Shown here piece by piece: positions 34,020 to 44,279 of a stretch of 64,000 nt of DNA; within the stretch, counting starts at the first letter, position 1, and each line of letters starts with the position of its first letter. Both the position numbers and the translations under genes were made by a program. The notes beneath the pieces were generated by a model. The model was not told the DNA's origin and did no database searches. It saw nothing but the letters and a program-made list of their open reading frames with translations. The stretch is from Cocos nucifera (taxonomy: Eukaryota; Streptophyta; Magnoliopsida; Arecales; Arecaceae), in contig QRFJ01003343.1 of NCBI GenBank assembly GCA_006176705.1, positions 110,143 through 174,142 on the forward strand, read 5' to 3'.

Positions 34020-35612
34020 ATGGCCATAGTCGATCCAGAGTAGTTTGATCTATTGATGCAGCGGATTTAGAGCTTCACTGAGATGGTGCAGGCCATGTGG
34101 CGGCCTCCAACGATGACTTCACCAGGAAACCCACCATCAGAATGTCATGAACCGATCCCAAGAAAGAGCATTTGGGCTAGCATGCCCATCATCGCTAGGA
34201 ATGGGAAATAGAGAGTAGAGGATCCAAGTTCGGATCATGGTTCTCCTTTGGAGGAGACCTTTTCCATTTATAGCCAGAAGCCCTCCAAGGTCTGCGATCG
34301 AGACGACGTCCTCGATCACAAACTATGGAAGATGGACCGATGGATTGAAGAACTCCACCATGTCATCTTGGCTCGCTGTGACGATGTCTACACTGACCCT
34401 CCTTTCTCTCCCCAAATTATACAAGAGCCCATTCTACCAAACTTTAAGCCTCCTCAATTTGAAAGCTAGGATAGAACCTCTGATTTGATTGATCATCTAG
34501 AGATCTTTCGGATCATGATGCTACTCCATGGTGCACCAGACGCTATATTATGTCGAGCTTTCCCATCTATCTTAAAGAGAGCAGCAAAAAACTGGTACTC
34601 GATGTTGAAGCTAGATATGATCTTCTCTTTTGACTAGATGAGCCATCAGTTTGTGGCCCACTTCGTTAGCAACCGATGTCCGCACTGAGGTTCGGATTCT
34701 CTGATGAATGTAAAGTAGAAGGAGAGAGAATCCATCCAGACTTATATCATCCGATTTAATGCTGCAGCATTGGAGGTCCAGGACCTAGATCAGTCTGTTG
34801 CAATGGCCGCACTCAAGGACGGTCTTTAGAAGAATGATTTGCTATTTTTTCTAAAGAAGAAGTATCCTAGAAACTTTGTCGATCTGTTAGCCCGGACTGA
34901 GAGATATGTGGAAGAAGCCTTTAAGTTGAAGGATGAAAAAACTAAGAGAGCAATGGGCGGATGACTCTAATAGACCCACCGCCGATGGAGGGCCGAATGA
35001 AGTTTGACCGCGCTCACAGAGTTCCCCCAAGCGCAAGTGAGTCCGAACTTCTTCTTGAGCTCATCATCAAGAAAGCCCCGATAGAAGAGCGTGAAGAAGT
35101 CCTTCCCTTGGAAGATTCCACAACTATGCCCCCCTTAACGCTTCTAAAGCTCAAGTTCTGATGGAAATTAAGAATCAGCTATCAAGATCAGAAGAATTAT
35201 GATCTCTCCCAAACAAGTACGATCGATGCAAGTACTGCCCCTACCATCATGATCACGGCCATGATATTGAATAATGCATTCAGCTCTGAGACAAAATCAA
35301 GGAGCTCATCAGGAGAGGACAGCTGGGTCGATTCCTCAGATGCCAATCTGAAGCAGAAGAAGATCGGCCAAGGGTACTATCATAGCCAGAACCATCAATG
35401 ACGAAGGAACAACAAGAAGATCGGCCACCTCCTGGCATCATCAATGCTACCTCTGGGAGGGGCTCGGTACTTCGATGAGCCATCATCTCCCAGCCTCAAA
35501 GCCAAGAGAAGCTTGCTCCAAATTGAGAAGACCAGCATGAGATAGAGGAGGTCGTCTGGCCCGAAACTTATTGCCTCAGGAAACTTGGAGGAACAATGCT
35601 CCCACGACCCTA
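34020..35612 (+). pseudogene. gag: gypsy gag of element H, broken
   Basis: Frame read from ATG 34,020 (MAIVDPE). A retrotransposon gag domain spans about 34,430-34,800: PNFKPPQFES, DRTSDLIDHLEIFRIMM, AFPSILKRAAKNWYSML, then IRFNAAALEVQDLDQ. A zinc-binding segment follows (CKYCPYHHDHGHDIE, about 35,228-35,272) with an IKELIRRGQLGRFL helix, a layout known from Tat-like gypsy gag. Several stops lie at Trp or Gln positions, with frameshifts near 34,960 and 35,135. It ends with an INATSGRG block; in complete relatives the protease follows such a block, but here the coding text stops. Confidence 0.8.
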
Positions 35613-35789
35613 AAACATAGAGAATCCGAAGATGTGCTGCCAGTAATTTTCCTTCAATAAAATTTTTTCATTTCAATAATATTATTTTTTGGTGCAAAAG
35701 CTATGTAATGATAGGAAAGAAGCAGTCAATAGCGGCCGTGTTAGGAACAGCAGGAGAACCTCATCCTAACATGAGCAAGTCGAAGTCCT

Positions 35790-37400
35790 TTAACCTCAGC
35801 TAGAGATAAGATCTCTTCTAAGCTTCAAAGTCTACGTCAGTAAGAGATAAGATCTCCTTCAACCTCGACTAGAGATAAGATCTCTTCTGAGCTTCAGAGT
35901 CTACGTCAATAGGAGATAAGATCTCCTTCATCCTCGGCTAGAGATAAGATCTCTCCCAAGCCTCAAAGTCTACATCAACTAAAGATAAGATCTCCTTCAA
36001 TCTCGGCTAGAGATAAGATCTCTTCCGAGCCTCAAAGTCTGCATCAATCGAAGATAAGATCTTCCTCAACCTCGACTAGAGATAAGATCTCTCTCGAGCT
36101 TCAGAGTCTACGTTAATCAGAGATAAGATCTCCTTCAACCTTGTCTAGAGTTAAGATCTCTCTCAAGCTTCAAAGTCTATGTCAATAGAAGATAAGATCT
36201 TCTTCAACCTCGACTAGAGATAAGATCTCTTCCGAGCCTCAAAGTCTACATAAACTGGAGATAAGATCTCCTTCAACCTCAGCTAGAGATAAGATCTCTC
36301 CCGAGCTTTAGAGTCTACAACAACCGGAGATAAGATCTCATTCAACCTCGGCTAGAGATAAGATCTCTTCCAAGCTTCAGAGTCTACGTCGATAGGAGAT
36401 TAGATCTCCTTCAACCTCGGCTAGAGATAAGATCTCTCTTGAGCTTCAGAGTCTACATCAACTGGAGATAAGATCTCCTTCAACCTCAGCTAGAGATAAG
36501 ATCTCTCCCGAGCTTCAAAGTCTACGTCCTCAACTAGAGATAAGATCCCTCCCAAGCTTCAAAGTCTATGTCAATCAGAGATAAGATCTCCTTCAACCAC
36601 GGCTAGAGATAAGATCTCTTTTGAGATTCAAAGTCTATGTCAACAAGAGGTAAGATCTTCTTCAACCTCGACTTCAACTTCATCCTCGGTTGGAGATAGG
36701 ATCTCCTTCGAGCTTTAACGTCTGCATCAACAGGAGATGAGATCTCCTTCAACCTCGACTGGAGACAAGATCTTTCTCGAGCCTCGACTTCAACTTCAAC
36801 CTCGGCTAGAGATAAGATCTCTTTCAAGCTTCAAAGTCTACGTCAATAGAAGGTAAGATCTCCTTTAACCTTGACTTCAACTTCAACCTTGACTGAAGAT
36901 AGGATCTCTTCTGAGCTTTAACGTTTGTGTCAATAGGAGATGAGATCTCCTTCAACCTCAGCTGAAGAAGAGATATCCTTCGAGCCTCAACTTCAACTTC
37001 AACCTCGGTTGGAGACATGATCTCCCTTGAGCCTCGACTTCAACTTTAACCTCGGTTAGAGATAGGATCTCCTCCGAGCTTCAACATTTGCATCAATAGG
37101 AGATGGGAACTCCTTCAACCTCAGTTGGAGATAAGATCTCTTCCGAGCCTCGACTTCAACTTCAACCTCAGCTGGAGATAGGATCTCCTCCAAGCTTCAA
37201 TGTCTGCATCAATAGAAGATGAGATCTCCTTCAACCTCGGTTGGAGATGAGATCTTCCCCGAGCCTCAATTTCAACTTCAACCTTGACTGGAGACAAGAT
37301 CTCCCCCAAGCCTTAACTTCAACTTCAACCTTGACTGGAGACAAGATCTCTTCCGAGCTTCCACTTCAACATCAACCTTAGCTAAAGATAATATCTCCTC
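35790..37400 (+). repeat. Minisatellite of about 69 bp units in element H
   Basis: Roughly 23 units. Each canonical unit has two near-palindromic GAGATAAGATCTC words about 35 bp apart, joined by GAGCTTCAGAGTCTACGTCA and by CTTCAACCTCGGCTA. Copies from 35,799 to about 36,600 keep a 69-70 bp period. From there to 37,400 they are interspersed with ACTTCAACTTCAACCTC variants, giving longer, higher-order units. Minus-strand open frames across it are repeat by-products. It lies between gag and the 3' LTR. Confidence 0.9.
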
Positions 37401-37488
37401 TGAGCTTCAAACTCAGTGGGTGTAGAGCTCGAAAAAAAACTTTGGTGGTCACCTTTTTTGTACTCCCTTCCTTCGAATTCCAAACTCG

Positions 37489-37504
37489 AGAGTGGGAGGA
37501 CTAT
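37489..37504 (+). promoter_or_regulatory. Polypurine tract of element H
   Basis: GAGAGTGGGAGGACTA lies directly before the 3' LTR start. Confidence 0.75.
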
Positions 37505-38746
37505 TGTTAGGGATAAACCTTGCTCCCACCGATGTGCAGCTTGATGCTTAGCCCAATGCAATCGATAATCATGAAAGAGCTTCAGTGGTCAAGCCCCAGC
37601 CGAACCACTTTAGTTGACCAAACTTCTCAGCGATCGAGCCTTAGTCGAACCCCTTCAGTCGGCCGAACTTCTCAACGGTCGAGCCCCAATCAAACTCTCC
37701 CGACGATCGAATTCCTGTTGAACTTCTTTCAAATTCCTCCTATCGAGCTTCTATGGGAGCCGAACTTCCTTTAGATTCCTTCTTCAGTCGAACACCTATA
37801 GGAGCCGAAGTCCTTCGGAGCTTCTCCTCTAGTCGGGCTTCTATAGATGCCGAACTCCCTCCACATCCCTTCTTCAATTGGATGCCTATGGGAGCCAGAC
37901 TCCTCTGGAGCTCCTCCTTCAGTCGGATGGCTACAGGAGCTGAACTCCTTTCGAGCTTCTCCTTCAGTCAGACTTCTCCAGGAGCCAAACTTCTCCCAGA
38001 CATCTCCTTCGACCAGACTTCTATGAAAGTTGAACTTCTTTCGAGCTTCTCCTTCAGTCAAACTTCTTCAGAAGTCAGACTTCTCCCAGACATCTCCTTT
38101 GATCGGACTTCTATAAGAGCCAAACTCTTTTCGAGCTTCTCCTTCAGTCGGACTTCCATGGGAGCCGAACTCCTTCCGAGCTTCTCCTTTTATCGGATGC
38201 CTATGGAATCCAAACTCCTTCCGAATTCCACCTTCAGTTGGATGCCCATGGGAGCTGAACTCCTCCAGAGCTTCTCCTTCAGTCAGGCTTCTATAGGAGC
38301 CAAACGGCTGTGGCCATCACTATCAATCTACTGCAGGTGATAGTGATCAACTACCAGACGACGATGGCTGTCACCATCAATTTGCTATCGGTAGTGCTAC
38401 AGATGGTGCCTTTCTCCATGATTGACTCCACCAAACCTCGAATGGCCTGCTATCAGACAGCTGCAACTATCACCATCAACCCACTACAAGCTCCACCTAT
38501 AAAAAGAACCTTCCAGATATATTTTCTCTAAGCTCTAAGCTCTCTTCTTCTTCGCAAAAACTCAATCAAACTCTTGCTTGAGTACTCCATTTCTATTGGC
38601 CAGAAGAGCTAACTTGATCGTCGGAGGATCTTGCTGGAGCCACCACCAACAACTCTGGATGGAACTTTATTTTGCAGGTCACCGATGGTGATCTCATCCT
38701 CCTCCACTCCAGCTCGTCTCGGCATCAATTAGATTTTGCACCAACA
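37505..38746 (+). repeat. 3' LTR of element H
   Basis: Starts TGTTAGGGATAAACC, ends TGCACCAACA, 1,242 bp. Internal ~45 bp tandem units run from about 37,690 to 38,300, like the 5' copy. TATA-like TATAAAAAGA near 38,498. Followed by AGAAG and the rest of the D LTR. Confidence 0.88.
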
Positions 38747-40566
38747 AGAAGAAAGATGAGAGTTTACATATCTGAGACTCTCCCAGAAAAAAATTGAAAA
38801 AAAGGAGAGATTGAAAATAAAATAGCCTTAGAAGAAGACCCTCTTCTTCTTCTCTTTTCTCTCACCTAGACACCTAGTTTGATGCCTATGGAACCCCCAT
38901 GCCCAAGGACCCTCTTCCTTTAATTTTTGCACACCCCAACCCACTCCCAAAGCTTTGTATTTCATGAAAAAATTAGAACAAAATTCATCCAATAAATAGA
39001 GAAAAAGAAGAGTCCAAGTTAGATGAAAATCCTAGACTAGGAATATCCAAACATGGAAAGTTGTTGGGGCGCCCAACTCTTGGGCGCCTCCTCCATAATT
39101 ATTGGTGTGGACGAGCAAGGGAGGGTGCATAAAAAAGGAGATTATTTTTATGGAATAAGATAAGAATTAATTAAAAAAGTGGGCAACACTCATGGTAAGG
39201 TGTTTTGGTTAATAAGGATTCTATCTCATAGAATCCTAAGCAAAACTAACTCCTCTTTTGACTTGGTCTTCCAACAAATTGCCTTATGAGAAAAGGAGGA
39301 GAGAAAGATAGCATGAGAAGCTATAGGAGTGGAGAATTTTCATGTAAAAAATAAAACAAAAAGGGCATGGGGCGTGAGGATTAAGTGGCGCAAGTGATAG
39401 GGAGTCCTAGTCACACTAGGACTCCTATTTTGACTTGGTCAAACAAGATCTTTTAATCAAATAAAATCAAGATTAAACCAACTCATTTAAATAAGACCCT
39501 AATTCATTTAAGCACTTAATTAAATCAAATTAAATTTAACTTAATTCTAATTTATTTTTTAATTAAATTAAAAAATTGGGTTAATCCTAGTCCTAGTTAG
39601 ACTAGGACTAGTTCTTTCTTATACTTGGCTTATCCAATAAACCAAATGAACTTGATCCAATCAAGCCCAAACTAAATATAATTAAATCATATTTAATTAG
39701 ACTTAATCTTATCCTATTGGCTTAATCAAATTAAGCCAATTAGCAATCCAATTGCTAATCGATCCTCCTGTAATACTTGCACTTGGTTAAACACCAATCG
39801 TATTGATTGTTTAACCCTAGAATGATTTCTAATCATTGATCAACTATTTTATCAAATTGTAAGCTCTAATGTATATGACCTCATAGGTTTGAACCTAAGT
39901 CGATAGCATAGAAATAAATTTTTATATCAATTGAAGTGACCATCTAGCAATGATACCCAACGGCTAGATAGGTTGAAGGTGTAGAACATCGTCCTTAGAA
40001 TCCATATGGATATAGTTTTCATATAATTCATCCCCTTGACCACAATGCTTGTAGGACACCTCAGAGTTCAACTATCAACTCTGATTAGGTTGTCCACATA
40101 GTATTTCAAAATATCAAATCCATCTGATGGATTACCCTTGCCAAAATTTTGCTATATTGAAATACAGTGATACATTCTTCTCCAACTCTTGGAGTGGTCA
40201 ATTCCATCTTGATCACACTCTAACTTTGCAAGTACTTGACTGCACTCAGAAGCCTTCCATTGCTAAATTAGAAATTTAGTTAGTTCGGTACCAAAGCGTA
40301 GTAAATTGCTTGCAAGTCACTGAGGTGATCTCAGGTCTAAGGGATACTTATACCTATATCCCATCAGAGACATTCTCGATAGCAAAATGCTTTGGAGTTG
40401 ATCATGTTTAATGACGATGTACCCATACATTTCATCTGTATGCCATACCAGTGTCTCCACACTCCTTGGTTAAGAGGACAACCAACTTATATGGCATATA
40501 GCGACCTATGCTCGATAGACGTTGTTGCCCTAATTAACAGCCTATCATTTGGTTGTGAACAAATTA

Positions 40567-41490
40567 TGTTGTGGTGTTCCAGGAGGAGTCCATTGGGAGA
40601 GAATTTCATTCTCTCCTAGATATGTGAGAAACTCATCAGAAAGATATTCTCTTCCTTGGTTAGAATGAAGAATTTTAATAATCTTTCCAATTTATTTTTT
40701 TACTTCGCTTCGAAATCGTTTAAACATTTCCAAAGAATCTGACTTATATTTCATCAGATGGATATATCCATATCTGAATAGATCATCTGTGAAAGTGATG
40801 AAGTAGACATATCCACCTCTGACACTTGTGCTCATTGGTCCATATACATCAGTATGTACTAGACCTAAGAGCTTATTGGCTCTTTCATCTTTTCCAGTAA
40901 AAGATGACTTGGTCATTTTATCAAGAAGATAGAACTCATAGGTTGGAAGTGATTTACAATCATTGACTTCGAGAATTTCTTCTTGAATCAATCTATTTAT
41001 CCTGTTCTTGTTTACATGACCTAGCCTATAGTGCCATAAGTAGATATCTGATACACTATCTAATCTAGGGTGCTTGCCAGTAGAATAGACTATATTAATA
41101 GGTTGTGATAATATATATCCACCATTATTCAATTATCCATAGAAAGCAATAACACCATTCATAATGACATTACAAACTTATTTTTTTATTAAAATTTCAT
41201 AATTATTCATGGCCAAAAGGCCTACAGAAATGATATTTAAAAAGAAACTAAGAAAGAAATAACAATCACTAAGAACAATGGTATGAGATTCAAATAAAAG
41301 CTTCAAAATTTTTAAAGTTAGAACTGGAACTGATCTTCCATCTCCAACATTTAGGAATCTCTCGCCTTGCTCGAATCTTCTACTGACCTGCAACCCCTGC
41401 AATGAATTGCAAATATAGCAAGGGCTATCGGTATCCAATACCCAGTCAGTAATATCATAAATAGAGAAATTGCAAGGAGTTGTCATATAA
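40567..41490 (-). pseudogene. pol: Protease and integrase fragment of copia element D
   Basis: Reading leftward: an aspartic protease relic with WVLDTDSPCYIC (41,400-41,445), where the family has D-T/S-G, so the catalytic Gly is lost. Then comes the integrase zinc domain (WHYRLGHVNKNRINRL, near 41,010-41,050) with the second zinc pair disturbed. The integrase core has VHTDVYGPMS (about 40,830-40,870), FITFTDDLFRYGY, and a SQWTPPGTPQH-like end near 40,570-40,610. The frame stops there at a deletion that joins it to U3 of the LTR; reverse transcriptase and RNase H are absent. Confidence 0.85.
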
Positions 41491-41544
41491 ATACTTTGTC
41501 TAGCAATAGCTTGCTTCTTTATCTACCTGTTCGGATCCAAAGAG

Positions 41545-42362
41545 GTAATGTACTAAGGACAGTTCCTCTTGTAGTGCTCCAGCTTCTTGCAAAAGAAGCA
41601 TTCAACTTGACTCTTATCAGGCTTGATCTTCTTGGTCTGGCCCTGCACCAATGTCCCAGCCTGAGCTTGCACCTTCTTTATTTTCTTCTTCTTGTTCTTC
41701 TTTCCTTTCCTAAAGGATCGAGAACCAGAAGACAAACCTCCTACTAAGTTCACCAACTCTTTATGGAGCTGGTGATCCCTCTCAATGTTTTGAAGTAACC
41801 CCAGTAAGCCAAGGTAGTTTACTTCAGGCTTTGTCATTCCATAATGAGTAAGGAAAGGAAGATAGGACTTTGGAAGCGAGTTTAGTATTGCATCTTTCCT
41901 AAGTTGTTCATGCAAGAAAAAGTCGAGTTTGCTCAAGCGCTCTATCAACTTGATCATATATAGTACATGATCAGTGATAGAGGCTCTGTCCCACATTCTG
42001 GCATTGAAGATGGTGCAACTAGTCTTGTGCCTCTTAATATCATCGGATGTGCCAAAAAAATCCTTCAATACTTGGAGAATTTCATTTGGCTGAGCTCTCT
42101 CAAACCTGCAACTGAACTCATTGCTCATCGTAGCCAGCATAATGCAGTGCACCGTGGTTCGATCACTAAGCCACTTTTGATAAGTGTCTCTGACTGTTCC
42201 ATGTGCATTGGCCACTTGCTCCTCAGGTGCAGGATCCGTCAGCACATATAGGATCCATTCATGCTCTAGGACAATCTTCAACTTTTGGTATCAGCTATTG
42301 AAGTTTGGTCGCACCAACTTATCATTATCCAATAATGATTGAAGTGATAGGAAAGTGGTCAT
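41545..42362 (-). pseudogene. gag: gag of copia element D
   Basis: Starts at ATG 42,362 (MTTFLSLQSLLDNDKLVRPN), with a stop replacing Trp after FNS, then an open frame of 242 codons (42,281-41,553). UBN2 capsid: LATMSNEF, EILQVLKDFFG, DHVLYMIKLIERLSKLDF, ILNSLPKSYLPFL. Then a Lys-rich linker and a CCHC zinc knuckle, CFFCKKLEHYKRNC, at about 41,553-41,600. This is the best preserved gag in the window after that of G2. Confidence 0.88.
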
Positions 42363-44265
42363 GTCTGCACAAAGAAAAACCAAAATCTAATTAGTAATTG
42401 ATTCATTAAATCTAAAGATTTGGACTTTAATCAAAAGATTTCTCTCACTATTTTATTTGAATTGGTAGCCTCTACCTCCAATTCAAGAAATTATCCTAAT
42501 TTCTTAGTAGATACTAGAATCTACATAGACTGTACACGAGCCCAACTTTGGTTGGCCCATCCATGTACATCTAAGGATAGGTTCATAACCAATTATTTTT
42601 TTAAATAATTTTTAATAATTAAATTTTGCCCCAGGCCCTGATCAGTTGGCTTTGGCCTTCTCAGAAAAGGGTCCAGTTTGGTCCAACCATTAACATGACC
42701 ATACTTAGCCCATCCAACCAATGAATGATTAGGCCCAACTTTGGTTGGCCCACCTAACCACCATTTAGAAAGATGTATCCAAGAGATCACATAATGAATG
42801 ATAATTCCATCAATCGATAAGTACCAGGCCTTTGGGCCTCCAATGATTATCCAACTGATGGGCTCATTATCATTCACTTTAATGGGAGGCTATGATCCAG
42901 TTATCATATAACTATTTTATTTTAGGAACCTAATAATTTTAGAGGATTTAATTTATAGAAGTGAGTAGGTCAGATTAAGCAGCTTGTCATGATCCTCCTA
43001 CTAACTTTACCTAGTCAGCTTAAGGGAGGTTATTAATAGGCTGGTCTAGGAGCACCTAAATCAGTCAAACTAATTTACCTAGTTGACATGGGTCAACTCA
43101 AATAGTTAAGCGATCTGATCAAAACATAATCTCATCAAGAGATCAGGTAAGTTCGATCAGTGGAAGGGTCTGCCAGGCTTACCTTAGACACCATCAGAAA
43201 TGGTCAGATAAATGAGCTGCCAATTAAAAACCACTGGTCTGGTTTACCTTAGGCACCAATTGATTTAATTAGTTTCAATTAGATCAACCTAATAGTTCGT
43301 GCTAGACCACGTGGCCAAGAATCGAGTTCATCTTGGGTCTTGTTAAAGACATGGACTTGACCAACTATAATAATTATAATTGATCTGGAGAATCCTTGAC
43401 TTAATCTAAGACAACACTTGATTAGATTTAGTCAATTCTCTAATTAAGTCCATTCTTTAATCTAACCCTAGGTCTAACCTAATTAATGGACCTAATCCCC
43501 ATTAACCCATTAACCAAATGTATTATGATTCATGTCATAGGATCTTCAATTTACAATCCTAGAACCTAATCAAATAACTTCTTAATTCTTAATTAAGTTT
43601 TGGGCTGAGGGTTAGGGTTTAGCTTTTTGAAAATAGTTTTCATATTTATAAAATATTTTTACAACATGGTTCTATCAACCAAGCTACATGTTTGATTCAT
43701 AATTAATATGCAAGTAACATAAACATGAATCTACTTTAGATCTAATTTAAATAGATTCATGTAATTGAAACAGTTTCAATAATAATCAATCATAAATCTT
43801 CCTAGATAACATCTAACATATTTATGAAGATTAAAACTAGATTAAAATATTTTTAATCAAATCATAAAATTTTTTAGATCTAATTTAAAATTTTATGATC
43901 AATATTTTAGATCAGCACGTACTAGGACAATCAATTCACTATAAGGGATAAACCTTACAACAGGACAACCTTATGGCAGTCCGTGCAATCTAAAATATTT
44001 TATTTTTAGATCTAAAATTATTTTAAATTTATTAAATTATAAATAAAATTAGATCAAATCTAATAAATTTATGATTAGATTTAAATCATCATGAACTAAG
44101 ACAATCTAATCGCTGTAAGGGATAAACCTTACAGCAGGACAACCTTATGACAATTTGTGAGATCTAAATTTTTTTTTTAATTTTAAATTTAATAATGAGA
44201 TTATAAATTAGATCTAATATATAAAATAATCTAAATATTCATAAAAATTATATAATAACAATCTT
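42363..44265 (-). other. Untranslated leader of element D
   Basis: About 1.9 kb of non-coding leader. Near its start a segment is duplicated with a 174 bp spacing (43,927-43,990 and 44,101-44,165). One copy has a perfect 9 bp stem with 6-base loop (44,112-44,135). No gene seen; the open frame at 42,593-42,877 has no recognisable domain. Confidence 0.75.
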
Positions 44266-44277
44266 GCTCTGATACTA
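44266..44277 (-). promoter_or_regulatory. Primer binding site of element D
   Basis: TAGTATCAGAGC on the minus strand, one mismatch from the copia initiator-Met site, two bases from the LTR end at 44,280. Confidence 0.85.
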
Positions 44278-44279
44278 AT

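Larger units (their letters stand above)
32547..38746 (+). mobile_element. Gag-only Ty3/gypsy element H with 3' minisatellite
   Basis: 6.2 kb: LTRs of 1,241 and 1,242 bp, perfect 5 bp target duplication AGAAG (32,542-32,546 and 38,747-38,751), non-Met primer site, a gypsy gag, then a 1.6 kb tandem repeat array in place of pol, a polypurine tract and the 3' LTR. No protease, reverse transcriptase, RNase H or integrase is visible. This is the plan of plant non-autonomous gag-bearing gypsy derivatives; tandem repeats before the 3' LTR are known from the Tat lineage. Confidence 0.9.
32072..40566 (-). repeat. 3' LTR of element D, split by H and truncated
   Basis: Parts 32,072-32,546 and 38,752-40,566 align in order with 44,280-46,560 of the 5' LTR. 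H sits between them with an AGAAG duplication. The U3 start (the last ~200 bp in plus coordinates) is missing, because integrase sequence follows directly at 40,567. Confidence 0.85.

Noticed and set aside
36603..37309. Repetitive minus-strand proteins (EVEVEAR...LKEISS type)
   Set aside because: By-product of the 69 bp minisatellite, whose period is divisible by three; not a gene.
35790..37400. CRISPR-like regular repeats
   Set aside because: The units are contiguous with no unique spacers, vary in sequence and lie inside a gypsy element.
37753..38340. 195-codon Ser/Phe-rich repetitive frame, and its partner at 32,796-33,113
   Set aside because: Both lie in the ~45 bp LTR tandem repeats of element H; the period keeps the frame open by chance.
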